Below, in pieces: positions 16,355 to 24,549 of a stretch of 40,569 nucleotides of DNA. Every line of letters starts with the position of its first letter. The first letter of the stretch is position 1. This DNA is from Bdellovibrionales bacterium (lineage in GTDB: Bacteria > Bdellovibrionota > Bdellovibrionia > Bdellovibrionales > JAMPXM01), in contig SYLX01000110.1 of NCBI GenBank assembly GCA_005808505.1, positions 1 through 40,569 on the forward strand. The letters are read 5' to 3'. Made by a program: the position numbers and the translations under genes. The notes beneath the pieces are model-generated. The model was not told the origin of the DNA, searched no databases, and saw only the letters and a program-made list of their open reading frames with translations.

Positions 16355-16815
16355 AGACTCAAATCTCGGTGCGAGAGGAAGTACTCTTCCACTTTCATCA
16401 AGCGCTCATTCAAAATTCGACCGAGATCGCGGCTCACGATAAGATCATCTGCAATCGAGCCGAAGATCCCGAGAGGGAGTTTGAAATCTACGAAATCCGT
16501 GAGCAAGGTCGTGTTTGCATCATGCGCGCGTAGCGTCTGCGTATGAGACCAGGCGCGGAAAAATCCGCTTACTTGCCGATATGTAAATCGCTGGTGAGGT
16601 CGATACTCTTCCACGCGACCAACGAAGTGCACACGGAATTTAAAGCGTGAGACGTGGGCTTCGAATTCCATTCCTTCTCGTAGTCGAAGCTCTTTTGGAA
16701 ACTCCAGATTCAAGAAAGCACTCACGCTTTCGGCCGATTCATCCAGATCGGTGATGTAGCGAAAGACCTCGATTGGTGAAGCTGGAATCAGGCGAGCAAC
16801 TTGAATATGTCCCAT
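16351..16815 (-). CDS. SRPBCC (START/polyketide-cyclase-like) ligand-binding protein
   Basis: 154 residues from the ATG at 16815, after GACGGGA. The open frame reaches 16851 but the first 12 residues look non-native. The pattern VARLIPASPIEVFRYITDLDESAESV, then a run of antiparallel strands (FEAHVSRFKFRVHFVGRVEEYRPHQRF), TLLTDFVDFKLPLG and a long C-terminal helix with LNERLMKVEEYFL is the coenzyme-Q-binding/polyketide-cyclase type of the SRPBCC fold, also seen in CoxG/COQ10-like proteins. It likely binds a small hydrophobic ligand. First gene of a two-gene operon with the unknown gene at 15395-16354. Confidence 0.8.
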   Translation of the reverse strand: MGHIQVARLIPASPIEVFRYITDLDESAESVSAFLNLEFPKELRLREGMEFEAHVSRFKFRVHFVGRVEEYRPHQRFTYRQVSGFFRAWSHTQTLRAHDANTTLLTDFVDFKLPLGIFGSIADDLIVSRDLGRILNERLMKVEEYFLSHRDLSL

Positions 16816-17053
16816 GATGATGTCCCGTCTTTGTTGCTTCTCGACGAACAAGATTCTCTCACGAAAATGAGTTTGCCAACATCGCTTCCTCGTGTGTCTC
16901 TTTTAGGTCACGATACGCGCTCAAGTGCAGATCTTTTGTATCGATGAGCGTCCGTTTCACCCACGAAAAGAAAGTTCGTCCCAGTGATGCTCTGCGTTTG
17001 GCGATTCTGCCGCAAGCTTGAGCAACAAAAAGGGCAAAAGCTCCTTTTTCATT

Positions 17054-17082
17054 TTGACCTGACTACCCCAACCTCTTATACC
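17054..17082 (+). promoter_or_regulatory. Sigma-70 promoter directly before the gene at 17092
   Basis: TTGACC (17054-17059) and TATACC (17077-17082), 17-base spacer. The ATG begins nine bases after the -10 box and there is no Shine-Dalgarno site, so the transcript should be leaderless or nearly so. Confidence 0.55.
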
Positions 17083-17091
17083 TTGCGCCCT

Positions 17092-17712
17092 ATGGAAAAC
17101 TCGTTTTTCTCATCGTTTCTCAGGACTTTGTGCGCCGCCATCACTATCGTGATCGGCGTTGCATACGCAAATACAGCTTCTGCAGAAACTCTTGTCGGCA
17201 CTCTTCGCAACAACGGCGGCGAGAAACCCTTAGAGTTCGTCCTCTCGAATACGACCGACATTCTCGTGATCGAGGCGCGAACTTCGCTCCTCGCGGATCT
17301 TAGACGCTTGAAAACGGGCGATCTAATCACGGCTCAAGGCTCGGTGCTTTCGGAAACTAAGAAAGTTCACTTGGAATCCATCGACTCGCTCGGCATCCAG
17401 CAGCTCCTCGGCACATGGAAGAGCGATCGCTACGAAATTTTTGAGTTCAAGGATTTCAACCAGCTCAACCTTTACATCCCGACTTACAAAGCTGAAGGCG
17501 GCATCTCGTTCTCGCAAACCCATTCACTTTCCTACGTTGTGACTCCGGCCGAAGGCGACGGATTTTCAATCTTCATCACCGATGACAGCGAAGTGAAATT
17601 GGCGTTCCTTGAACTCCAAAAAAACAAGCTCAACCTAACGGTTACGCAGTTCAAAAATAATTCAGGTCTCGTCACCGAGAATATTTCGCTTTCACCGATC
17701 AACCTACAGTAA
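17092..17712 (+). CDS. Secreted protein of unknown function
   Basis: 206 residues from the ATG at 17092 (MENSFFSSFLRTL). A signal peptide of about 25 residues ends in TASA before ETLVG. The mature part first shows a small beta-rich domain (LVGTLRNNGGEKPLEFVLSNTTDILVIEARTSLLADL, then TGDLITAQGSVL) that resembles an OB-like fold, and then a second strand-rich half (GTWKSDRYEIFEFKDFNQLNLYIP through NKLNLTVTQF). No family was recognised. A frame extending to 16984 exists but would bury the signal peptide and the promoter. The 3' end overlaps a possible small gene on the other strand. Confidence 0.75.
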   Translation: MENSFFSSFLRTLCAAITIVIGVAYANTASAETLVGTLRNNGGEKPLEFVLSNTTDILVIEARTSLLADLRRLKTGDLITAQGSVLSETKKVHLESIDSLGIQQLLGTWKSDRYEIFEFKDFNQLNLYIPTYKAEGGISFSQTHSLSYVVTPAEGDGFSIFITDDSEVKLAFLELQKNKLNLTVTQFKNNSGLVTENISLSPINLQ

Positions 17713-17961
17713 ACGGCTGGGATTTTTAGCTGCCAAGAGGATCGGCGCAAGCTGGTTTTGCAGGACTTTCTCGTTGAAGTAGGCTAGCTTAGCTGAAAGC
17801 GAGAGCGCACGCGCTTTGCCAGGCTCTTTGGCAAAACGGCTGATACGATCGTGAAGTATTTCATCGCTCCGCTTGGTCGCATCACAAGGGGAGGCCTGCT
17901 CCGTGCCATCATCTACCGAAGTCACAACCCGCACCTCAAAGCGCGCACGCTCGCTAGTCAC
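17704..17961 (-). CDS. Possible small protein, start uncertain
   Basis: 85 residues from a GTG at 17961; the frame stays open to an ATG at 18093, which would overlap the peptidase gene. It fills a stretch otherwise without genes, and its composition reads as coding (balanced, charged helices such as DEILHDRISRFAKEPGKARAL and AKLAYFNEKVLQNQLAPILLAA). No family, Shine-Dalgarno site or signal peptide was seen. It overlaps the end of the convergent gene by nine bases, which fits the tail-to-tail overlaps elsewhere in this window. Confidence 0.38.
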   Translation of the reverse strand: MTSERARFEVRVVTSVDDGTEQASPCDATKRSDEILHDRISRFAKEPGKARALSLSAKLAYFNEKVLQNQLAPILLAAKNPSRLL

Positions 17962-17968
17962 GACGAAA

Positions 17969-19216
17969 ATGTCGGGGTCGACAACATCGACAGGTGAATC
18001 GTTGACGGCGACATCGGCTCTTCTTGAGCGCGTTTTATCACAGCCTACTGCGCCTTTTCGCGAAGGCTGGGTTCGAGCGGAGATCCGTCGCATTCTCGAT
18101 GAAAATCAAATCCCTCACTTTTCCGATAAAATCGGAAATTTGATCGCTGGCGTAAGCTCCCCTAAAGAACTCAACTCTGAGTTTCGTGTCGCCATGATGG
18201 CGCATATGGATCATCCAGGCTTTCACCTTGGTCCAAAAATCAAGGGACGCCAACATCGCTGCTTCTGGTTCGGCGGCGCTCCTTATCGCCAGATGGAGGG
18301 CGCACGCGTGCGCGTCTTCGATCCGCTCAATCGAGAACTGAGCGCTCAAGGAACGATCACCAAGTTCGAAACTCCGCTCAATCGGGACGAAGAAGGCATT
18401 CCGTTTCTGGTGGAGTTTGAGCGCGAATTAAAAGGCTTTTCGGAGGCAAGCTTTGGCGCATTCGACTTAGAAGGCTTTCAACTTGCCGATGACGTCATTC
18501 GGACCAGGGCTGCTGACGATCTTGCAGGCTGCGTGATCGCGCTTGGAGCGTTGATCGATCAGGAGCAAGCACTTCGTAAAGAAGAAAAGCTACCGCCATC
18601 TCATGCGAGTCGCCGGCGTTTTACCCGAGAGAAAAATCCGCGAAGGCTGTTAGCGGTCTTCACGCGCGCCGAAGAAGTTGGTTTTATCGGCTGCACAGAC
18701 CTTCTCGCTCGCAAGCTGTTCACGGAAAACACTTGGTTCTTATCGCTTGAAGCCTCAAAGGCCCTGCCAGAGGCCGAAATGGGTCGCGGTCCCGTTCTGC
18801 GCATCGGCGATGCCTGGTGTCTGTTCGACGCGGAATTCTCTGCGCTTCTTTGGACCTTCGCCAAAGAACTTGCGGCATCGACCGAGAAATCCGAAAATCC
18901 ATTTCGATTTCAGCGTCGCCTCATGAGCGGCGGGGTCTGCGAAGGCACTCCCCTCACGATTTTTGGCTTTCAAGTTGCGGCCATTAGCGTTCCTCTCCTG
19001 AACTACCACAACCAGGGAGAAGACGGCCCAGCGCAAGAGATGATCTCACTTTTTGACGTCGAAGGCGCACGCGCTCTTTGTTTTTCCTTAGTCGAGAAGC
19101 TCAAAGAAAAACCAGATTGGAGATCCAAAGTAAAAAAAGAGATCTTGGGTTTTCACCGCAAACTCAAACCGCACCTTAAGGCAGAGATCGCGTTTGACGG
19201 AGAAGATCCACAATGA
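17969..19216 (+). CDS. M42/M20-like zinc aminopeptidase
   Basis: About 415 residues from the ATG at 17969; a TTG further upstream extends the frame without conserved residues. Probable dinuclear zinc ligands can be followed in order: HMDHPG (His), TRAADDLAGC (bridging Asp), TRAEEVGFIG (catalytic Glu-Glu), LEASKALP (acidic ligand) and YHNQGED (His). This is the layout of M42 glutamyl/leucyl aminopeptidases and related M20/M28 enzymes, which trim amino acids from peptides in the cytosol. An insertion between the bridging Asp and the Glu pair, rich in basic residues, is longer than usual. It begins an operon with the ureohydrolase gene (ATGA overlap at 19213-19216) and the threonine aldolase gene, a unit for amino-acid use. 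Confidence 0.82.
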   Translation: MSGSTTSTGESLTATSALLERVLSQPTAPFREGWVRAEIRRILDENQIPHFSDKIGNLIAGVSSPKELNSEFRVAMMAHMDHPGFHLGPKIKGRQHRCFWFGGAPYRQMEGARVRVFDPLNRELSAQGTITKFETPLNRDEEGIPFLVEFERELKGFSEASFGAFDLEGFQLADDVIRTRAADDLAGCVIALGALIDQEQALRKEEKLPPSHASRRRFTREKNPRRLLAVFTRAEEVGFIGCTDLLARKLFTENTWFLSLEASKALPEAEMGRGPVLRIGDAWCLFDAEFSALLWTFAKELAASTEKSENPFRFQRRLMSGGVCEGTPLTIFGFQVAAISVPLLNYHNQGEDGPAQEMISLFDVEGARALCFSLVEKLKEKPDWRSKVKKEILGFHRKLKPHLKAEIAFDGEDPQ

Positions 19217-20208
19217 GCTTCGAACCCGTTGACTCGAGTCTATTCTTCTCACGCAGCGATGCACGTGATCCGCGTTTGGGCGAACTCGCTAAAGCACTTC
19301 CGGCAATGAAGTCAGCTGATGCTCTCACCGATACGTTGAAAGAAATCGTCCAGACGTCGGCAAAAACGACGCGTCACTATGTTCTCGCCGGCTATCCCGA
19401 TGATGAAGGTATTCGCACCAACGGAGGACGCCTTGGTGCCCATCAAGCACCCGACGAAGTTCGCCGCCCGCTTTATAAAATGACCCCGTCGGTGCTCAAG
19501 GCAGGGCCTCCGGATCTCAACATTTGGGATTTAGGAAACCTCACATCAAGCACGGAGCTGAGATCGCGCCATGAGGCCGCCGCAGGCTTTGCGCTGGCCA
19601 CTCTTTCCTCTGGTGTAACTTGGCTTTCGATTGGTGGCGGGCATGATTACGGATTTCCCGATGCGTCGGCTTTCATCGACTGGTGCCGCACGCAGAAGCA
19701 AAGGCCGTTGATCCTGAATTTCGACGCTCACTTGGATGTTCGCGATACCGAGCGCGGCATTTCTAGCGGCACTCCTTTTTATCGGATGCTTGAGAAATCA
19801 GCGGAGCTCGATTTCGCTGAGATCGGAATCCAAGCTCATTGCAATAGTCGCTCGCATTTTGAATGGGCGAAATCAAAAGGCGCACGGATCCTCACGCAGG
19901 AAGAAGTTGAAGCTTCCGGCGAAACATTTGCCACCATGGTTCTCCGCACCCTTGGTGATTGGGTTTTACGCCGTCGACCCGTTTTCCTCTCTATCGACAT
20001 CGACGGCTTCTCGAGCGCGGTTGCGCCCGGCTGCAGCCAGAGCTGGGCGACAGGTTTCACGCCGCAAGATTTCTTTCCGCTTCTTTCCATTTTACGCTCG
20101 CGCCTTGATGTGAAAGCGCTCGGCATCTACGAGGTCTCACCACCTTTGGATCAAGACCATCGCACCTCAAAGCTAGCGGCCCAAATTATTCATCGAGTGA
20201 TTTCGTAA
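19213..20208 (+). CDS. Ureohydrolase (arginase/agmatinase/formimidoylglutamase family)
   Basis: 331 residues. The binuclear manganese site is visible: GGGHDYGF (His), NFDAHLDVR (D-A-H-x-D) and SIDIDGFSSAVAPG (D-x-D). The N-terminal region YVLAGYPDDEGIRTNGGRLGAHQAPDEVR is close to formimidoylglutamase (HutG) and related enzymes. The family hydrolyses a guanidino or formimino group; specificity here is uncertain because the substrate loop is not diagnostic by eye. It overlaps the M42-like peptidase gene by four bases and is followed within 25 bases by threonine aldolase, so the three form a probable amino-acid catabolic operon. Confidence 0.9.
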   Translation: MSFEPVDSSLFFSRSDARDPRLGELAKALPAMKSADALTDTLKEIVQTSAKTTRHYVLAGYPDDEGIRTNGGRLGAHQAPDEVRRPLYKMTPSVLKAGPPDLNIWDLGNLTSSTELRSRHEAAAGFALATLSSGVTWLSIGGGHDYGFPDASAFIDWCRTQKQRPLILNFDAHLDVRDTERGISSGTPFYRMLEKSAELDFAEIGIQAHCNSRSHFEWAKSKGARILTQEEVEASGETFATMVLRTLGDWVLRRRPVFLSIDIDGFSSAVAPGCSQSWATGFTPQDFFPLLSILRSRLDVKALGIYEVSPPLDQDHRTSKLAAQIIHRVIS

Positions 20209-20233
20209 GCCCCCTTTGGATGAAGGATTCGAT

Positions 20234-21280
20234 ATGAGAGGCTTTGGTTCCGACAATCATTCCGGCGTGCACCCGAGAATCCTGAAAGCTATTGAGCGTG
20301 CGAACGTTGAGCACATGCCGAGCTACGGAACGGATCCGATCACGGAAGAAGCAAATCAGCTCATGCGCAAAATCTTCGGTGCGGAGGCCGAGACGTTCTT
20401 CGTTTTCAACGGCACGGCCGCAAATGTTTTGGCGCTAAGCGCTCTTGTTGAACCTTTTCACGCGGTTTTAGCGAGCGAACATTCGCATCTCATCAATGAC
20501 GAGTGCGGAGCCCCGGAGAAGAACTTAGGAGCCAAGATCATTGGGCTTCCGTCGGCGGATGCCAAAGTAACACCCGATCTCCTGCGCTCGCGTCTCGTTC
20601 GTCGGGGCGATCAGCATGCGTCCCAAGTTCGTGCGGTTTCAATCACGCAATCAACGGAGTTAGGCACGATTTATTCGATAGATGAGATCCGTGCCATCAG
20701 TGAGTTCTGCCGAAAAGAAAGACTCCTGCTTCATCTCGATGGTTCGCGGCTCGTGAATGCAGCAGCCTCCCTTGGATGCTCACTTCGTGAGATCACGACC
20801 GATTGCGGAGTCGATGTCATGAGCCTTGGCGGCACAAAGAACGGGCTTCTCTTCGGCGAAGCCGTCGTGTTTTTACGTGCAGGGCTCTCGGAAGATTTCA
20901 AATATCGCCGCAAGCAAATGATGCAGCTTCCTTCAAAGACGCGGTTTTTAGCTGCTCAGTTTCATGAATTTCTCGGAACCGCTCTTTGGCTTGAGAATGC
21001 AACACACGCAAACCGGATGGCGAGACTTCTCGCCGAAGGTTTAAGCCAATCAAAGTACGCGAAAATCACTCAAGCTGTTCAGGCCAACGCGGTCTTCGCA
21101 CGTTTTCCGAGAAAGATGGTCGCACGCCTTAAAGAACGCGCGTTCTTTTATGTTTGGAACGAAACAACCTTCGAATGCCGCCTCATGACGACTTGGGATA
21201 CGACGGAGAGCGATGTTCGCGGTTTTGTTCAAGCGGTCGAAGAATTGGGACCGCTTCATAGTGATGGCTCATTTGTATGA
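20234..21280 (+). CDS. Low-specificity L-threonine aldolase
   Basis: 348 residues from the ATG at 20234, six bases after AAGGA; a TTG at 20216 is less likely. PLP-dependent fold type I: FGSDNHSGVHPRI, FVFNGTAANVLAL, HSHLINDECGAPE, HLDGSRLVNAAASLG and SLGGTKNGLLFGEAV, where the lysine binds PLP. It splits threonine or allo-threonine into glycine and acetaldehyde. Last gene of the operon with the peptidase and the ureohydrolase. Its stop codon directly abuts the stop codon of the convergent yjbQ-like gene (TGATCA). Confidence 0.93.
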   Translation: MRGFGSDNHSGVHPRILKAIERANVEHMPSYGTDPITEEANQLMRKIFGAEAETFFVFNGTAANVLALSALVEPFHAVLASEHSHLINDECGAPEKNLGAKIIGLPSADAKVTPDLLRSRLVRRGDQHASQVRAVSITQSTELGTIYSIDEIRAISEFCRKERLLLHLDGSRLVNAAASLGCSLREITTDCGVDVMSLGGTKNGLLFGEAVVFLRAGLSEDFKYRRKQMMQLPSKTRFLAAQFHEFLGTALWLENATHANRMARLLAEGLSQSKYAKITQAVQANAVFARFPRKMVARLKERAFFYVWNETTFECRLMTTWDTTESDVRGFVQAVEELGPLHSDGSFV

Positions 21281-21700
21281 TCACGCACCGATGATCTTGA
21301 TCAAAACTCGCTTTTTTCTGCGGCCGTCAAATTCGCCGTAAAAAAGCTGCTCCCAGGGCCCTAGATCGAGTTTTCCTTCGGTCACGGCCACGACGACTTC
21401 GCGGCCCATGACTTGGCGTTTTAAATGAGCATCTCCATTATCTTCACCTGTTTTATTGTGCTGATAGAAGGATGTCGGCTCATGAGGCGCAAGCCTTTCG
21501 AGCCATTGAGCGTAGTCTTGATGTAGGCCGCGCTCATCGTCGTTAATGAACACGCTTGCGGTGATATGCATGGCGTTAACGAGACAAAGGCCCTCTTCGA
21601 TGCCGGATTTCGCAAGGGCTCGCTCAACCTCGGGCGTGATGTTCTCAAAGCCCATGCGCGCATCCACGTACATCCAAAGCTCTTCACGATAGGATTTCAC
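21281..21700 (-). CDS. YjbQ/UPF0047 family protein
   Basis: 139 residues. A GTG at 21700 is chosen because GGAAGGGAG lies seven bases upstream of it and the protein then begins at VKSYREELW, the usual family start; the ATG at 21721 lies before that site. The block [17 protein letters not shown], the segment [38 protein letters not shown] with conserved acids and histidines, and the end RVLIKIIG identify UPF0047. The family has been linked to a secondary thiamine-phosphate synthase activity, but its true role is uncertain. Confidence 0.93.
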   Translation of the reverse strand: MKSYREELWMYVDARMGFENITPEVERALAKSGIEEGLCLVNAMHITASVFINDDERGLHQDYAQWLERLAPHEPTSFYQHNKTGEDNGDAHLKRQVMGREVVVAVTEGKLDLGPWEQLFYGEFDGRRKKRVLIKIIGA

Positions 21701-21795
21701 GGCTAACTCCCTTCCCCTCACCTTGCCTTCTTAAATCGCTTGTGAAAAGGTTCGTGGCAACTCAATCTCGACACTTCTTTTCAGGAGGGTTTCTC

Positions 21796-22893
21796 ATGGG
21801 CAAACCGTATCCACCGATCGGTTATTCGGCGTATTTAAAAACCGAGGAACTCCTAAGTTTACAAAATAAGCGAAGCGATGAGTTCGGCTCGCCTGCGCAC
21901 GACGAAATGCTCTTTATCATCACGCACCAGACGTATGAACTCTGGTTCAAGCAGATCCTGACCGAGCTCGATTCGGTGCTGTCGGTTTTTGATCAACCGA
22001 AGATCGACGAGGTTGACATGGCTAAAGCCGTCTCGCGACTTCAGCGGATCACCGAGATTCAAAAACTTCTTGTCCAGCAAGTTTCGGTTCTGGAGACGAT
22101 GACATCGCTGGATTTCCTAGATTTCCGCGACTTCCTTTACCCGGCGAGCGGATTTCAAAGCATGCAAAATCGCATGATTGAAAACAAATTAGGTTTACGC
22201 TCAGAGACGCGCCTCACCTACAATTCAGCTCCGTATCACTCTTACGTTACACAAACAGAACAGGAGAAGTTGATCGCTAGCGAAAAGCAGGCCTCCCTTT
22301 TCGACTTAGTTGATCGGTGGCTTGCCCGGACTCCGTTCTTGCGCACGGCTGAATTTGATTTCTGGCAGGTTTACCAGAATACGATCGCGCAAATCTTCGA
22401 GGAAGATCGCCAGACCGTCCGCAATCATCCGGTTCTGAAAGCGGACGAGAAGGAAAGAAATCTAAAAGAGATCGAGGCAACAAACGAAACGTTCCGAGCT
22501 CTTTTTGACGAATCGAAGTACGAAGAACTTCGCCAAGCCGGACAGTTCAGACTCTCGTATCCTGCGCTGCACGCAAGTCTTTTGATTCAGCTCTACCGTG
22601 ACCAACCGGTGTTCAATCTTCCGTTTCAGCTGCTCACGGCCCTTCAAGATATCGATGAACTCATGACAACTTGGCGCTACCGTCACTCCCTCATGGCGCA
22701 CAGAATGATCGGTAGAAAGATCGGGACCGGTGGTTCCTCAGGTGCTCAGTATTTAAAGAACGCCACGGATAAACACCGCATCTTTAGCGATCTCTTTAAT
22801 CTTGCGACGTTCTTGATTCCGCGTTCGCGTTTACCCGCGCTTCCCGCGAAAGTCCGAGAAAAACTTGGATTTTACTACTCAGCAGGAGCTTAA
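21796..22893 (+). CDS. kynA: Tryptophan 2,3-dioxygenase
   Basis: 365 residues from the ATG at 21796, six bases after AGGAGGGT. Distal His44 lies in HDEMLFIITHQTYELWFKQ, and the proximal haem ligand is probably His297 in WRYRHSLMAHRMIG, followed by the substrate loop GTGGSSGAQYL. All are signatures of the family. The enzyme opens the indole ring of tryptophan to N-formylkynurenine. Kynurenine formamidase is encoded 0.7 kb away on the other strand. A strong hairpin terminator follows immediately. Confidence 0.96.
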   Translation: MGKPYPPIGYSAYLKTEELLSLQNKRSDEFGSPAHDEMLFIITHQTYELWFKQILTELDSVLSVFDQPKIDEVDMAKAVSRLQRITEIQKLLVQQVSVLETMTSLDFLDFRDFLYPASGFQSMQNRMIENKLGLRSETRLTYNSAPYHSYVTQTEQEKLIASEKQASLFDLVDRWLARTPFLRTAEFDFWQVYQNTIAQIFEEDRQTVRNHPVLKADEKERNLKEIEATNETFRALFDESKYEELRQAGQFRLSYPALHASLLIQLYRDQPVFNLPFQLLTALQDIDELMTTWRYRHSLMAHRMIGRKIGTGGSSGAQYLKNATDKHRIFSDLFNLATFLIPRSRLPALPAKVREKLGFYYSAGA

Positions 22894-22898
22894 AAATA

Positions 22899-22931
22899 AA
22901 AAAGCCCGCGGCTCTAGGCACGGGCTTTTTT
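22899..22931. terminator. Bidirectional intrinsic terminator between kynA and the cheX-like gene
   Basis: AAAAAGCCCG (22899-22908) pairs with CGGGCTTTTT (22921-22930) around a 12-base loop, with a T-tract after it on the plus strand and the complementary A-tract before it, so it can serve both convergent genes. Confidence 0.9.
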
Positions 22932-22949
22932 CTTGCTCACGATCGCTGA

Positions 22950-23420
22950 TTACGCCTGATGAACGGTGATTTCAATGAAGACGAAACCGATGTCCGAGCG
23001 GAGCGGGATTACGAGTGTTGGCAAGCGCCCGTGCGATGTTGAGAGTTCTTTTCCGCGCACGACCGTCGGAATCGCGCGATCAAACGTGTAGCCTTTCGGA
23101 TTCAAGGCCGTCTTTGCAAAACCGTAGACCATGTTCAAAAGCTCGGAAGCTCCGTCCTGGTTTTCGACCGTGATCTCTTTGATTTCTTCACCCAGCATGT
23201 TTGAGAGCATCTTCAGGAAGACCTTCTCTTCAAAGCACAAGCTGATGGCGCCTTTGAATTGCACAGATGTCAGGCCTAGCTGTGCCGCGATCGAAATCGG
23301 TGGCATAGGCTCTTTGCCTTTGAGGAAGGGCTTTCCGCCTTCGACCGTCAGGCCGCCCTGGACTTTCAATGCATCGACGGCGCCTAAGATGAACGGGTTG
23401 ATGAAGTTCAGGTCTAACAT
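22950..23420 (-). CDS. CheX-like phosphatase-domain protein
   Basis: 156 residues with GGGGAG nine bases before the ATG. The fold is that of the CheC/CheX/FliY family: LNFINPFILGAVDALKVQGGLTV at the start, GAISLCFEEKVFLKMLSNMLGEE, then GASELLNMVYGFAKTALNPKGY, which carries the E-x2-N motif that removes phosphate from CheY-P. One such motif is present, as in CheX. It may dephosphorylate a CheY-like receiver and so tune motility; no chemotaxis genes are adjacent. It stands alone between the two kynurenine genes. Confidence 0.85.
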   Translation of the reverse strand: MLDLNFINPFILGAVDALKVQGGLTVEGGKPFLKGKEPMPPISIAAQLGLTSVQFKGAISLCFEEKVFLKMLSNMLGEEIKEITVENQDGASELLNMVYGFAKTALNPKGYTFDRAIPTVVRGKELSTSHGRLPTLVIPLRSDIGFVFIEITVHQA

Positions 23421-23605
23421 GGCTGGAAGCTCCCCTTTGAAGACTCGTTCGCGACTCTAGAACTCATCGGAACCCCGGCGAACTCGTTGAGAGCAAACGC
23501 GCGAAATGAACGCCGTTTTACGAAATGTTCTCGCGAAATCTCAATCCGAGGCAACGACCAAAACGTCCTGGATTTCGTCGCGCGCCCGCTTTTGAGACTT
23601 AAGCC

Positions 23606-24274
23606 TCAAAAGGCTAGAAGGTCGGGGTTCTTAAAAAGCACCGCGCGCACGGGAGCCGCATCGGCGTTTTCGATTCGCAGTGGCAGCGCCACAAGGGTAT
23701 ATAGACCTTCCTGGACCTCATCTAAAACGAGCCCCTCTAAAATCGCGAGATCATATTTGGCAACCATGTGATGGCTTCTCAGGTCTTTCGCGGTTTCGGG
23801 ATCGATTGAGGGAGTATCAATTCCGATGAGCCTTACGCCTGCTCTCGCCCAAAACTCAATTAATTCAGGCTCAAGAGAGCAGAAATCAGAGTTCCATCGA
23901 TCGGGATTCGGGAAGCTTCCCGTTCTAACTAAAACTCGTTTGGCGGGCCACGAAGCGTTTTGCCAGCGCGCCGACAAATGTTTTAGTCCCACACGCTCGC
24001 CTCGTTTTGCCTCCGCGTGAACAACGAGGGTTTTTCCCATATAAAGATCAAGCGGGCGCTCCCCGATGCCTCTGCCATCCGCCGCGTAATGGATGGGACC
24101 ATCTGCGTGCGCACCTAAGTGGAGGGAAGTTTGAATCGAGCTTAAAAGAAGATGATCCCCTTTTTTAAAATCGAGCGAGACCGCGCGCTCGAACTTGACG
24201 TCGCCCGGGAACACACCGATTCGCGAAGAGATGACCGGCGAGATATCAAGGAACTCCGTCGACTTTGAATTCAC
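23606..24274 (-). CDS. kynB: Kynurenine formamidase (cyclase family)
   Basis: 222 residues from a GTG start, with AAGGG about eight bases upstream inside the end of the preceding gene. Metal-site motif HLGAHADGPIHY (H-x3-H-x-D-x3-H) is typical of KynB-like cyclase-family enzymes. Also seen: FPGDVKFER at the N-terminus, GVRLIGIDTPSIDPE, AILEGLVLDEVQEGLYTLVALPLR and DAAPVRAVL. The enzyme hydrolyses N-formylkynurenine, the product of tryptophan dioxygenase, to kynurenine. Last gene of a three-gene run (peroxiredoxin, DUF2905, kynB). No kynureninase gene is in the window. Confidence 0.92.
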   Translation of the reverse strand: MNSKSTEFLDISPVISSRIGVFPGDVKFERAVSLDFKKGDHLLLSSIQTSLHLGAHADGPIHYAADGRGIGERPLDLYMGKTLVVHAEAKRGERVGLKHLSARWQNASWPAKRVLVRTGSFPNPDRWNSDFCSLEPELIEFWARAGVRLIGIDTPSIDPETAKDLRSHHMVAKYDLAILEGLVLDEVQEGLYTLVALPLRIENADAAPVRAVLFKNPDLLAF

Positions 24275-24277
24275 TTC

Positions 24278-24517
24278 TCAACCCTTCCCGCTCAGACGTG
24301 AAACTAGCCACAGAGCGCCAGTTAAGATGATGCTGAGAAGCACACTCGTAGCCAGCGGCATATGCACTTGCCAGTTATCACCTTTCCAACTGAAGTCTCC
24401 GGGCAACCGTCCTAGAGACTTGAGAAAAGGCAGGCGATCGGCAAAGAGAATCGCAAGTCCAACCAAGAAGATCACGGCTCCAAGAACCATCATTATTTTC
24501 CCGATGGGAGAATTCAT
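24278..24517 (-). CDS. DUF2905 small membrane protein
   Basis: 79 residues from the ATG at 24517 (MNSPIGK), with AAGGAGG eight bases upstream. Two transmembrane segments (IMMVLGAVIFLVGLAILF and TSVLLSIILTGALWLV) flank a short loop with the family signature LGRLPGDFSWKGDNWQVHMPL. The function of DUF2905 is unknown. The reading frame extends upstream to 24616, overlapping the peroxiredoxin gene, but the ribosome-binding site decides for the shorter form. Confidence 0.9.
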   Translation of the reverse strand: MNSPIGKIMMVLGAVIFLVGLAILFADRLPFLKSLGRLPGDFSWKGDNWQVHMPLATSVLLSIILTGALWLVSRLSGKG

Positions 24518-24549
24518 CAGCTCAGCCTCCTTGGCCGGTCGTCTTGGCA

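Noticed and set aside
16944..17021. A 25-codon frame beginning MSVRFTHEKK
   Set aside because: No ribosome-binding site and no hydrophobic or other pattern; length is within chance.
23589..23612. CTTTTGAG/CTCAAAAG hairpin as terminator of kynB
   Set aside because: It overlaps the stop codon and is followed on the minus strand by GC-rich sequence, not a T-tract.
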